Positions 7,860 to 15,489 of a stretch of DNA of 33,120 nucleotides are shown here, piece by piece. Origin of the DNA: Salinisphaera sp. UBA1666 (GTDB lineage: Bacteria; Pseudomonadota; Gammaproteobacteria; Nevskiales; Salinisphaeraceae); NCBI GenBank assembly GCA_002320455.1, contig DCKU01000174.1, positions 1-33,120 of the forward strand. Reading direction: 5' to 3'. Position 1 is the stretch's first letter. Every line of letters begins with the position of its first letter. The position numbers and the translations under genes are program-made. The notes beneath the pieces were generated by a model. That model was not told the origin of the DNA and did no database searches. It saw only the letters and a list, made by a program, of their open reading frames with translations.

Positions 7860-8596
7860 ACGATCCACGAGGCCTGCGTGCCACCGTGCCGGCGATTGCG
7901 ATCGCGGCCGCGCTATCGACAGCCATTGGCGTGTCCGGCTGTGGCGATTCCGCGTCTGGCCCGGTCAAGCTGACCGGCCAGCTCGAAGCCGACGACGCGG
8001 GGCAGCCCCCCGATCTCGACGACGCCACGAGTGCTCGGGTCAGCCTGGTCGAGCACGGCGATCTCCCCGAGCAGGATCAGATTGTGGCCGAACGCACGAT
8101 CCATGGCGTAGAACGCCTGCCCACCGGCTATTCGCTGAGCGTGAACCGGGCCTTGCTGGATGACACCCATCACTATGGCTTGAGCGCGCAACTTCTGGAC
8201 GATGACAGCGACGTGATCTGGCAGACCGAGGCGCCCGAACGCGTGGATGTATTCACCGATAATCCGTCGACCGTGCTGCATCTCACACGCTATCGCGTGA
8301 CCCCTGAAGGCCCGTTTGCAACGTATGCCTGTAGCGACGGCTTTCGTTTCGAGCTGGCCCGTGACGCGCGCGGGGCGATCGTACATCTCGGAAAGCGCCA
8401 GATCAGCCTCCACGCCGCCAAAGGCCTGACGCCGGAGGCTACACGCTATGTTGATGCCCACAACGACGAGATCGTCACCGAACACGGCGTGACCTCGATC
8501 TATTTCGACGGCGTATCGCATCACGACTGCGAAGTGATCGACGACGCTGCCAAGCAGAACGACAGCGAAAGCGATAGCGATGGTTCAACCGGCTAG
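7856..8596 (+). CDS. Lipoprotein with YbaY-like and MliC-like domains
   Basis: The 246-residue product begins with a positively charged start, a hydrophobic stretch (about 11-26) and a lipobox V-S-G-C with the acylated cysteine at residue 29. The residue after it is Gly, not Asp, so outer-membrane sorting is plausible. Residues about 38-145 resemble the YbaY/YscW lipoprotein domain (LTGQLEAD..., LPTGYSLSVNRALLDDTHHYGLSAQLLDDDSDVIWQT). Residues about 155-226 (YACSDGFRFELARDARGAIVHLGKRQISL ... HDCEV) resemble the MliC-type lysozyme inhibitor fold, with Cys159 and Cys225 placed like its conserved disulfide pair. The tail is acidic and serine-rich. Both domain assignments are by eye. The start ATG at 7856 lies inside the stop of the glycosylase gene; the stop TAG shares CTAG with the stop of bluB on the other strand. 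Confidence 0.72.
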   Translation: MNDPRGLRATVPAIAIAAALSTAIGVSGCGDSASGPVKLTGQLEADDAGQPPDLDDATSARVSLVEHGDLPEQDQIVAERTIHGVERLPTGYSLSVNRALLDDTHHYGLSAQLLDDDSDVIWQTEAPERVDVFTDNPSTVLHLTRYRVTPEGPFATYACSDGFRFELARDARGAIVHLGKRQISLHAAKGLTPEATRYVDAHNDEIVTEHGVTSIYFDGVSHHDCEVIDDAAKQNDSESDSDGSTG

Positions 8597-9258
8597 TCGG
8601 CGTCCCGCGGCCAGGCGTCCACGCCTACCAGCTCGGCCAGCGGCACGCGCTCGGCCCAGCCGGTCTCGGCCAGCATTGGTCGGTCGTAAAAGGCCTCGAC
8701 GTGCCCAAGGCAGAGGATTGCAATAGGGCGCGCGGCCTCGGGCATATCAAACAGCCGGGCAACATCGGCCGGCTCGAACATCGACACCCAGCCCATACCC
8801 AGGCCTTCGGCGCGGGCTGCCAGCCACAGGTTCTGGATCGCGCAGGCCGCCGAGGCCAGATCCATCTCGGGCATGGTCCGGCGACCAAACACGTGACGCT
8901 CGCGCCCGTCGGCCAATGCGACGACCAACACCTCGCCGCAGCGATCCAGCCCGTCGATCTTCAGACGCATGAACTCGTTGCCACGTTCGCCCAGGGCATC
9001 GGCGGTGCGCTGGCGCTCGGCCTCGACCAAGTCCGCGAGCGCGGCGCGACGCGACGGATCGCAGACGCGGATGAAACGCCACGGCTGCATATAGCCGACG
9101 CTGGGCGCTTGATGCGCCGCCTCGAGCAGGCGTGCCAGCGCCTCGGGGGCCACCGGTCGGTCGATGAAATGACGCATGTCTCGCCGCTGGGCGATCACGC
9201 GATAGATCGCGTCGATGTCACTTTGGGAAAACGCTGCAGCGCGCGATGTCTCGGCCAT
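8593..9258 (-). CDS. bluB: 5,6-dimethylbenzimidazole synthase BluB
   Basis: A 221-residue flavin-dependent nitroreductase-fold enzyme that uses oxygen to fragment reduced FMN into 5,6-dimethylbenzimidazole, the lower ligand of cobalamin. BluB marks are RRDMRHF near residue 26, LEAAHQAPSVGYMQPWRFI, FGRRTMPEMDLASAACAIQNLWLAARAEGLGMGWVSMF and LGHVEAFYDRPML. Members of the general nitroreductase family lack the PEMD and GWVS segments, so the call is specific. The ATG at 9258 (MAETSR) is chosen because GAGG lies 7 bases before it; the longer frame would need a TTG start at 9276. It diverges from cobG and heads the cobalamin locus; being oxygen-dependent, it fits the aerobic pathway encoded next door. 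Confidence 0.93.
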   Translation of the reverse strand: MAETSRAAAFSQSDIDAIYRVIAQRRDMRHFIDRPVAPEALARLLEAAHQAPSVGYMQPWRFIRVCDPSRRAALADLVEAERQRTADALGERGNEFMRLKIDGLDRCGEVLVVALADGRERHVFGRRTMPEMDLASAACAIQNLWLAARAEGLGMGWVSMFEPADVARLFDMPEAARPIAILCLGHVEAFYDRPMLAETGWAERVPLAELVGVDAWPRDAD

Positions 9259-9365
9259 AGAGCCTCGTTCAAACAATCAAGGTGCCAGTGTAGCGTTGCA
9301 ACTTGCGCGCGGCTTTGTAAGGCTTGCGCGGTTTCTTGATTTCGCCAGGACTCGACGTTGCCTCG

Positions 9366-10529
9366 ATGACCGCTTGCAAAGACCCCGTTTCTTCGTCTGA
9401 TCCACGCCTGGTGCGCGGCTGGTGCCCGCGTGGCAGGCGTGTGATGTGGGCCGAGGATGGGGCACTGATCCGGCTGCGCTTTGCCGGCAGTCAGGCAAGC
9501 GGGGATGCGCTGGCGGCTCTGGCACCGCTGGTCGCACGTTACAGCACGGGTGGCGCCATGCTCACGCGCCGGGCCAAAGTCGAGCTGCGCGGCGTTGCGC
9601 GTCCCGAAGCCGCGCTCGCTGCGCTGCGCGAGGCCGGCCTGGTCGAGACGGGCGTGGCGGCGGATTTGCCGGATATCGTGGTCTGCGATGCACCGGGCCA
9701 GGATCGCCCGGCGCGCCGGCTGGACCGAGCGCTGCGGGGGCAATTAGCCCGCGTGCCCGGTATCGAGCGTCTGCCCGACAAGTTTCTTGTCGCCATCGTG
9801 GGTGATCAAACGGCCGCGGCGCGCGCTCTACGCTGCGATATCCGGCTCGCGAGAAGCGAACAGGGCTGGCAACTGACCGCGGGCGATACGCACCTAGAGG
9901 GCTTGAGCAGCGACGTAGCACTCAGCCAGGCGGTCCGCCAGATCCAGTGCTGCCTGGCGCAGGGCACGCCCCAGCGGATCGCAACCGCCGGCTCGCGGCC
10001 ATCCCATGGCCCACAACACGACACACCGACCGACTCCACGCGCGAGACGCTCGGCTTCGTCTTCGGTGTTGTATCGGCCCCGGCGCTGGCCGCGCTGGGC
10101 GATATAGCCGGGACGTCGCCGATCGGCCTGTTACCGAATCGGCGAGTGTTCGTTCCCGGCCTTAAAGCCGCCGAGCGCACGCAGCTGATACGCCTTGGCG
10201 CGCTACGCGGACCGGATGATCCGCGCGCCGGGCTGACGGCCTGTATCGGCCGGCGCGGCTGTGGCCAGGCCAGCACTGATACCCGCGCCGATGCGCTGGC
10301 GCTTGCCGAACACGATCCCGATTTGGCGCGCGCCGGGTTGCACGTCTCCGGCTGTATCAAGGGCTGTGCCGCGCGTTCGCCCCGGCCGCTCACGCTGGTG
10401 GGTCGCCAAGGCGGTTACGATCTGGTCGAACAAGGCGGCCCGGCGGGCCAGCCGGTATTGTCCGGGGCCTCGATGCGTGAAGTCCGCGCCTGGCTGTCGG
10501 CTCGCACGCGCCGCGCCGGAACGCATTAA
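9366..10529 (+). CDS. cobG: Precorrin-3B synthase CobG
   Basis: A 387-residue sulfite/nitrite-reductase-like monooxygenase that converts precorrin-3A to precorrin-3B using molecular oxygen; it is the hallmark of the aerobic cobalamin route. The N-terminal RGWCPRGRRVMWAEDGALIRLRF (17-39) is the family's ferredoxin-like half-domain. The [4Fe-4S] ligands are complete: C293-x5-C299 in TACIGRRGCG and C330-x3-C334 in VSGCIKGCA. It is shorter than the roughly 430-460 residues of well-known CobG proteins. ATG 9366 is taken as start since the conserved RGxCP segment follows soon after; a TTG at 9324 is the only earlier option. First gene of the plus-strand run cobG-cobH-cobI-cobJ; the spacing to cobH is 25 bases. 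Confidence 0.93.
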   Translation: MTACKDPVSSSDPRLVRGWCPRGRRVMWAEDGALIRLRFAGSQASGDALAALAPLVARYSTGGAMLTRRAKVELRGVARPEAALAALREAGLVETGVAADLPDIVVCDAPGQDRPARRLDRALRGQLARVPGIERLPDKFLVAIVGDQTAAARALRCDIRLARSEQGWQLTAGDTHLEGLSSDVALSQAVRQIQCCLAQGTPQRIATAGSRPSHGPQHDTPTDSTRETLGFVFGVVSAPALAALGDIAGTSPIGLLPNRRVFVPGLKAAERTQLIRLGALRGPDDPRAGLTACIGRRGCGQASTDTRADALALAEHDPDLARAGLHVSGCIKGCAARSPRPLTLVGRQGGYDLVEQGGPAGQPVLSGASMREVRAWLSARTRRAGTH

Positions 10530-10554
10530 AACGATTTTGGAGACCAGCAACTCG

Positions 10555-11199
10555 GTGAATGATCTGACCTCGTCTTATGACTATATTCGCGACGGCCGCG
10601 CCATCTACGAGCGTTCGTTCGCCACGATCGAAGCCGAAACGGATCTGTCGCGTTTCCCGGCCGATCTGCGCGACGTTGCAATTCGCATGATCCACGGCTG
10701 TGGTCAGGTCGATCTGGCCGGCGATATCGGTTTTTCGCCCGGCGTGGGCCACGCCGCGCGGACAGCGCTGGCCGATGGCGCGCCTATTCTCGTTGACAGT
10801 GAAATGCTGGCCCATGGCGTCACGCGCAAACGCCTGCCGGCGGATAACGCTGTTATCTGCACGCTGCGTGATCCGGCGACGCCGGACCTGGCACGCACGA
10901 TCGGCAATACCCGCTCCGCCGCCGCGTTAGAGCTGTGGGGGGATCATATGGCGGGCGCCGTCGTCGCGATCGGCAACGCCCCGACCGCGCTGTTTCATCT
11001 GCTGGATCTGCTGGCCAACGCCGCACCGCGACCGGCCGCTGTCTTGGGGATTCCCGTGGGTTTCGTCGGTGCGATAGAAAGCAAGGAGGCGCTGGCGGCC
11101 AACACGCTGGGCCTGGAATGGCTGAGCGTGTTCGGCCGCCGCGGCGGCAGTGCGATCACGGCCTCCGCGCTCAACGCGCTGGCCAGTCGCGCGCTATGA
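10555..11199 (+). CDS. cobH: Precorrin-8X methylmutase CobH
   Basis: A 214-residue enzyme that moves the C11 methyl group to C12, turning precorrin-8X into hydrogenobyrinic acid, the last step of ring formation. The family core is evident: YIRDGRAIYERSFATI near 10-25, RMIHGCGQVD with the catalytic histidine at residue 47, GAPILVDSEMLAHGVTRKRLP, GNAPTALFHLLDL and a terminal GIPVGFVGAIESKEAL. Length matches the family (about 210). The start is read as GTG at 10555, with GGAG 12 bases upstream; a TTG at 10537 is possible. The stop overlaps the cobI start by 4 bases. Confidence 0.95.
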   Translation: MNDLTSSYDYIRDGRAIYERSFATIEAETDLSRFPADLRDVAIRMIHGCGQVDLAGDIGFSPGVGHAARTALADGAPILVDSEMLAHGVTRKRLPADNAVICTLRDPATPDLARTIGNTRSAAALELWGDHMAGAVVAIGNAPTALFHLLDLLANAAPRPAAVLGIPVGFVGAIESKEALAANTLGLEWLSVFGRRGGSAITASALNALASRAL

Positions 11200-11936
11200 G
11201 GGGGGGCAACGCGCAGGGCGTGCTTTACGGCGTCGGCACCGGGCCGGGGGATCCAGAGCTCATGACGGTGAAGGCGCTAAACGCCGTCGAGGCTGCGCCG
11301 GTGGTGGCGTATTTCTGCAAGACGCCCGGTCGTGGCAACGCACTCACCACGGTCACGCCTTATCTACGCCCCGATCACACGCTCTTGCCGATGGCTTACC
11401 CGGTCACCACGGAGCTGGACCACAACACCGCGGCCTATCGCGAGTGTATCGAGACGTTTTTCGACGACTCGGCCGAAGCGGTGGCAGCCCACGTCGAAGC
11501 CGGCCGCTCCGTGGCCGTGCTCTCGGAAGGGGATCCGTTCTTCTACGGCTCGTTCATGCATCTGTTCTTGCGGCTGCGCGAGCGTCTGGCCTGTGAGGTT
11601 ATTCCCGGCGTGCCGGCCATGTTGGCCGGCGCATCGCGCCTGCCGCGGCCCATCACCATGCGCGACGATGTCTTGAGTGTCGTGCCGGGCACATTGCCCG
11701 ACGCCGAGCTGCATGCCGCGTTGGCCGTGGCGCAGGCCGCCGTCGTTATGAAGGTGGGGCGCAATCTAGCCCGCATTCAGGCGGCGCTTGCGGCCGTCGG
11801 CGCGGCAGATCGCGCCTGGTACGTCGAGCGCGCCAGCCAGGGCGGCGAGCGGGTCATGCCACTGGCCGACGCGCCCACCGGCAAGGCCCCGTATTTCTCG
11901 ATGATCCTCGTGCCCGGGCCGGGCAAGCGCGTATGA
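11196..11936 (+). CDS. cobI: Precorrin-2 C20-methyltransferase CobI
   Basis: A 246-residue SAM-dependent methyltransferase adding the C20 methyl group to precorrin-2 to give precorrin-3A. It has the tetrapyrrole methylase fold: the N-terminal GVGTGPGDPELMTVKALNAV loop (12-31), VAVLSEGDPFFYGSFMHLF in the middle, and the EVIPGVPAMLAGASRLPRP substrate-binding segment. The GDPELMTVKA and EGDPFFYGS sequences are typical of CobI/CbiL rather than of other methylases of this fold. Overlaps its neighbours by 4 bases on both sides, so it is translationally coupled to cobH and cobJ. Confidence 0.95.
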   Translation: MRGGNAQGVLYGVGTGPGDPELMTVKALNAVEAAPVVAYFCKTPGRGNALTTVTPYLRPDHTLLPMAYPVTTELDHNTAAYRECIETFFDDSAEAVAAHVEAGRSVAVLSEGDPFFYGSFMHLFLRLRERLACEVIPGVPAMLAGASRLPRPITMRDDVLSVVPGTLPDAELHAALAVAQAAVVMKVGRNLARIQAALAAVGAADRAWYVERASQGGERVMPLADAPTGKAPYFSMILVPGPGKRV

Positions 11937-12730
11937 GCGCCCACCACCCAATGCAAACCGAGGCAACGGCCGGCTGGCTAGCCGTTATCGGCACCGGGCC
12001 GGGTACGTCAGACTGGCTGACGCCAGAAACCGCGGCCATCGCCGAGCAGGCGACCGATATCGTGGGTTACGGGCCGTATGTTGCACGCATCGCGGCCGAT
12101 CATCACCGGGTACATGCCTCAGACAATCGCTATGAAATCCAGCGCGCCGGTGAGGCACTCGATCTAGCGGCCGGTGGGGCACGCGTGGCCGTGGTCTCGG
12201 GCGGTGACCCCGGAATCTACGGCATGGCCGCGGCGGTCTGGGAAGCCATCGAGCGCGCCGATCACGACCGCTGGCAGGCCGTCGATGTGCATGTCGCCCC
12301 GGGCGTATCGGCGATTCAGGCGGTCGCCGCAGCGGCCGGTGCCCCACTGGGCAACGATTTCTGTGTTATCTCGCTGTCCGACAATCTCAAACCCTGGTCG
12401 CTCATCGAGGCGCGCCTTGCGGCCGCCGGGCAGGGCGATTTCGCCGTGGCCTTCTATAACCCGATCTCAAAGGCCCGGCCCTGGCAACTCGATGCGGCCC
12501 TAGACATCCTTCGCGCATACCGCGCGCCGGCCACGCCCGTCATCATCGGTCGCGCCATCGGCCGGCCGGACGCCGATTTGACGATTGCCGACCTGGCGAG
12601 CGCCAAGGGCTATCAGGCGGATATGCGCTCGCTGGTCATCGTGGGCGCCTCGACCACGCGGGTGTTGCATACCGGGGCCGGCCAACGCCCGCGGGCCTAC
12701 ACGCCGCGGATCTATCCGGTCGATTATTGA
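11933..12730 (+). CDS. cobJ: Precorrin-3B C17-methyltransferase CobJ
   Basis: A 265-residue tetrapyrrole methylase that methylates C17 of precorrin-3B and drives ring contraction to precorrin-4. Visible are VIGTGPGTSDWLTPETAAIAEQATDIVGYGPYV (about 18-50), the VVSGGDPGIYGMAAAVWEAIE loop, and APGVSAIQAVAAAAGAPLGNDFCVISLSDNLKPW, all characteristic of CobJ/CbiH; the C-terminal segment SLVIVGASTTRVL is also typical. It is a stand-alone protein, not fused to CobG or CbiG as in some species. It ends the cobGHIJ run, and its stop overlaps the stop of cobK on the opposite strand by 7 bases. Confidence 0.95.
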   Translation: MSAHHPMQTEATAGWLAVIGTGPGTSDWLTPETAAIAEQATDIVGYGPYVARIAADHHRVHASDNRYEIQRAGEALDLAAGGARVAVVSGGDPGIYGMAAAVWEAIERADHDRWQAVDVHVAPGVSAIQAVAAAAGAPLGNDFCVISLSDNLKPWSLIEARLAAAGQGDFAVAFYNPISKARPWQLDAALDILRAYRAPATPVIIGRAIGRPDADLTIADLASAKGYQADMRSLVIVGASTTRVLHTGAGQRPRAYTPRIYPVDY

Positions 12731-13485
12731 TGTCCGGACAAGGCAGAAAGCACGTCGATGACCCGGCTGAACGCGCGATCAGCGGGGGACAGCGCCGGGC
12801 GTTCGATCATGATGATCGCCACGCCCGCGGCGTCGGCGGCGCGCAGCTTGTCGGCCAGCATCGGCGCGCCGCTGTTCTTGGTGACCAAGACATCAACCGC
12901 GTAATCGCGCAGCAAGGTGATCTCTTTGGCGTACGAGAACGGCGGGCGACCCCGAATGTGGGTCGACGGCGTCAGCGGGTGCTCCGGGGCTTCGATGCTA
13001 CGCGTGATCCAGTACTTATCGGCCACATCCGTGAAGGCCGCCAGCGAACGTGCGCCTACGGTCAGAAACACTCGTGGGCCATACTCGGTCAGCGCTTCGG
13101 CGGCCGACGGGACGTCGGTCACCGAGTGCCAGCCGCGGCGCGTTATCGTCGGCGACCAGGCCGGACGCTCGAGGCGCCAGAGCATACAGCCGGTGTCGCG
13201 ACAGGCCGCTGCTGCGTTGGCCGAGATACGCGCGGCAAACGGGTGCGTGGCATCGACCACGGCGGTGATGTCGTTTGCGCAGATATAAGCCGCCAAGCCC
13301 GCCGAGCCACCGAAACCGCCGTAACGTGTATCGATCGCCACGGCGCGCGGCGTTCGGGTCACCCCGGCCAGCGACAGGGTCGCTGCGATGTCGACACGGG
13401 GGGCCAGCGCCTCGCACAGCTCACGGGCCTCTTGCGTGCCGCCCAGTACGAGCAGTCTCTGGACGGGGCTCGAGGCTAGTCGCAT
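12724..13485 (-). CDS. cobK: Precorrin-6A reductase CobK
   Basis: A 253-residue NADPH-dependent reductase converting precorrin-6A to precorrin-6B. The N-terminal LLVLGGTQEARELCEALA (11-28) is the CobK/CbiJ nucleotide-binding motif; further marks are YGGFGGSAGLAAYI, DATHPFAARISANAAAAC, LERPAW and KNSGAPMLADKLRAAD. Complete for the family (about 250). The gene lies antisense within the plus-strand ring-synthesis genes: its start codon overlaps that of cobL by two bases (CATG at 13483-13486) and its stop overlaps that of cobJ. Any promoter and ribosome binding site must therefore lie inside the cobL coding sequence. A start a few codons later is possible without loss of the Rossmann motif. Confidence 0.94.
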   Translation of the reverse strand: MRLASSPVQRLLVLGGTQEARELCEALAPRVDIAATLSLAGVTRTPRAVAIDTRYGGFGGSAGLAAYICANDITAVVDATHPFAARISANAAAACRDTGCMLWRLERPAWSPTITRRGWHSVTDVPSAAEALTEYGPRVFLTVGARSLAAFTDVADKYWITRSIEAPEHPLTPSTHIRGRPPFSYAKEITLLRDYAVDVLVTKNSGAPMLADKLRAADAAGVAIIMIERPALSPADRAFSRVIDVLSALSGHQ

Positions 13486-14716
13486 GTCGAATCAGACTCC
13501 GTGGTTATCGATCGTGGGCATCGGTCTGGGCGGCTGGGACGACTTGGCCCGGCCAGCACGGGCGGCGATCCGCGCCGCCGAGATCATCATCGGTGGCCCG
13601 CGGCACCTGGCTGCGCTGCCGGACGATGTCATCGGTGAGCGTCGCGCGTGGCCGAGCCCGTTTACTGATGTATTTCCGATGATACAGGCCTGGCGCGGCC
13701 GGCCGGTGGTGGTGCTGGCCACCGGCGACCCGTTCTGGTTCGGCGCCGGCGCCAGTCTGACGCACGTCGTAGCTCCGGCCGAGATCCGTACCTGGCCGCA
13801 GCCGTCGGCATTCTCTCTGGCCGCCGCGCGCCTGGGCTGGGCACTACAACATGTGGACTGTCTGTCGGTGCATGGCCGGGCGATGGACGACGTGGTGCCT
13901 TATCTGGCCGATCGCGCGCGGCTGCTCATTCTGTCGTGGGACGGCGATACACCGGACGCGCTGGTGGCGTTCCTGAACGAGCGCGGCTTTGGTGATTCGA
14001 TCATCACCGTGCTGGGCGATCTCGGCAGCGCAGACGAGGCGCGCGAGAGTGCGGCGGCCAAGGCTTGGACGCCACGAGCCGCCGCCGCGCTCAACGTCAT
14101 CGCCGTCGATTGCGTGGCTGCCCCCACGGCCGGCGTGCTCGGCCATGCGCCCGGGCGCGCCGAGGGCTGGTTCACGCGCGGGGGGCAGATCACCAAGCGC
14201 GAGGTGCGCGCCGTCGTGCTCTCGCTGCTGGCGCCGGCGGCCGGCGAGACGTTATGGGATATCGGCGCCGGCTCCGGCGCCATCGCGATCGAGTGGCTAC
14301 TGGCCGATCGTCGCAACGCGGCCATAGCCGTCGAGGCACGCGCCGACCGGGCGGCCGATATCGAAGCTGCGGCGGCGCGGCTGGGCGCCGGGCGGCTTGT
14401 GGTGCAGCATCACCGGGCCGACAGCGCGCTGGCAGGCCTGGGCGGCCGGCCCGAGGCGATATTCATCGGCGGCGGGCTGACCACGCCGGGCCTCATCGAT
14501 GCTTGCATGGCGCGCCTGGCCCCGCGCGGGCGCGTGGTGGCCACCAGCGTCACCCTCGAGGGCGAGGCCGTGTTGTTGGCCGCTTATGAGCGCTGGGGCG
14601 GGCGGCTGCGACATATTGCCGTGGCCCGCAGCGCGCCGTTGGGTGAGCTGACCGGCTGGCAGCCGCAGCGGCCGATCGTTATTTGGTCCAGCGCCGACGA
14701 ACAGGCGCACCCATGA
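13484..14716 (+). CDS. cobL: Precorrin-6B C5,15-methyltransferase (decarboxylating) CobL
   Basis: A 410-residue bifunctional enzyme that methylates C5 and C15 and removes the C12 acetate carboxyl group of precorrin-6B, giving precorrin-8X. The N-terminal half (about 7-205) is a tetrapyrrole methylase with SIVGIGLGGWDDLA and VLATGDPFWFGAGASL. The C-terminal half (about 225-410) is a class I SAM methyltransferase with TKREVRAVVLSLLAP and the SAM-binding LWDIGAGSGAIAIEW at 257-271. In anaerobic organisms these are separate as CbiE and CbiT; here they are fused, as in aerobic producers. The ATG at 13484 shares bases with the cobK start on the other strand. Its stop overlaps the cobM start by 4 bases. 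Confidence 0.95.
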   Translation: MSNQTPWLSIVGIGLGGWDDLARPARAAIRAAEIIIGGPRHLAALPDDVIGERRAWPSPFTDVFPMIQAWRGRPVVVLATGDPFWFGAGASLTHVVAPAEIRTWPQPSAFSLAAARLGWALQHVDCLSVHGRAMDDVVPYLADRARLLILSWDGDTPDALVAFLNERGFGDSIITVLGDLGSADEARESAAAKAWTPRAAAALNVIAVDCVAAPTAGVLGHAPGRAEGWFTRGGQITKREVRAVVLSLLAPAAGETLWDIGAGSGAIAIEWLLADRRNAAIAVEARADRAADIEAAAARLGAGRLVVQHHRADSALAGLGGRPEAIFIGGGLTTPGLIDACMARLAPRGRVVATSVTLEGEAVLLAAYERWGGRLRHIAVARSAPLGELTGWQPQRPIVIWSSADEQAHP

Positions 14717-15489
14717 CCGTGCATTTCATCGGTGCCGGGCCGGGGGCAGCGGACCTGCTGACCCTACGCGGCCGCGACCACCTGGCGGCCTGTGGCCTGT
14801 GCCTGTATGCGGGCTCGCTCATCCCGCAGGAGATACTGGCCCACGTGCGCCCCGGTGTGCCCTGTATCAATACCGCCGGCATGGCGCTGGAAACCATCGT
14901 GGCGCATATAGACGAGGCCACAACCAAGGGCCATGACGTGGCACGCCTGCATTCGGGCGATCTGTCGGTGTACAGCGCGCTCGCCGAGCAGCTGGCCACA
15001 CTCGAGGCCGCGGGCATCGCCTATACGCTCACGCCCGGCGTGCCGGCGTTTTCGGCCGCCGCGGCCAGTCTCGGGCAAGAGCTTACCGTGCCGGAGGTCG
15101 GTCAGTCGCTGGTCATCACCCGTACCAGTGGGCGCGCCTCGGCGATGCCGGAGCGCGAGACACTAGAGGCTTTCGCGGCGACGGGTACCACGCTGGCGAT
15201 TCATCTGTCGCTGCAGGCGCTCGATCAAGTGGTGGCCCGCCTGCTGGACTATTACGGCCCGGCGTGCCCCGCGGCCGTCGTACAGCGTGCCTCCTGGGCC
15301 AACGAACGTATCGTACGGGCGCCACTGGCCGAGCTGGTGGCGGAAAGCCGCGTGCTCGCCGCCCGTCGCAGCGCGATCATCTTCGTGGGCCCGGTGCTCG
15401 GCCAAAAAAGTGATCGCCCGCTTGCCCGCAGCGCGCTCTACGATCCGACTCATATCAGCCGTTATCGTTGGGCGGCCGACGACGATTGA
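14713..15489 (+). CDS. cobM: Precorrin-4 C11-methyltransferase CobM
   Basis: A 258-residue tetrapyrrole methylase that methylates C11 of precorrin-4 to form precorrin-5. Recognised by VHFIGAGPGAADLLTLRGRDHL at the N-terminus, CLYAGSLIPQEIL, VARLHSGDLSVYSALAEQL and TPGVPAFSAAAASLGQELTVPEV. Length is normal. ATG 14713 overlaps the cobL stop (ATGA). The last 28 bases overlap the end of the convergent cbiD gene, so both C-termini are encoded by the same DNA on opposite strands. Confidence 0.95.
   Translation: MTVHFIGAGPGAADLLTLRGRDHLAACGLCLYAGSLIPQEILAHVRPGVPCINTAGMALETIVAHIDEATTKGHDVARLHSGDLSVYSALAEQLATLEAAGIAYTLTPGVPAFSAAAASLGQELTVPEVGQSLVITRTSGRASAMPERETLEAFAATGTTLAIHLSLQALDQVVARLLDYYGPACPAAVVQRASWANERIVRAPLAELVAESRVLAARRSAIIFVGPVLGQKSDRPLARSALYDPTHISRYRWAADDD

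Noticed and set aside
9259..9365. Possible cobalamin riboswitch between bluB and cobG
   Set aside because: The gap is only 107 bases and has no B12 box or CCGCAAC block on either strand.
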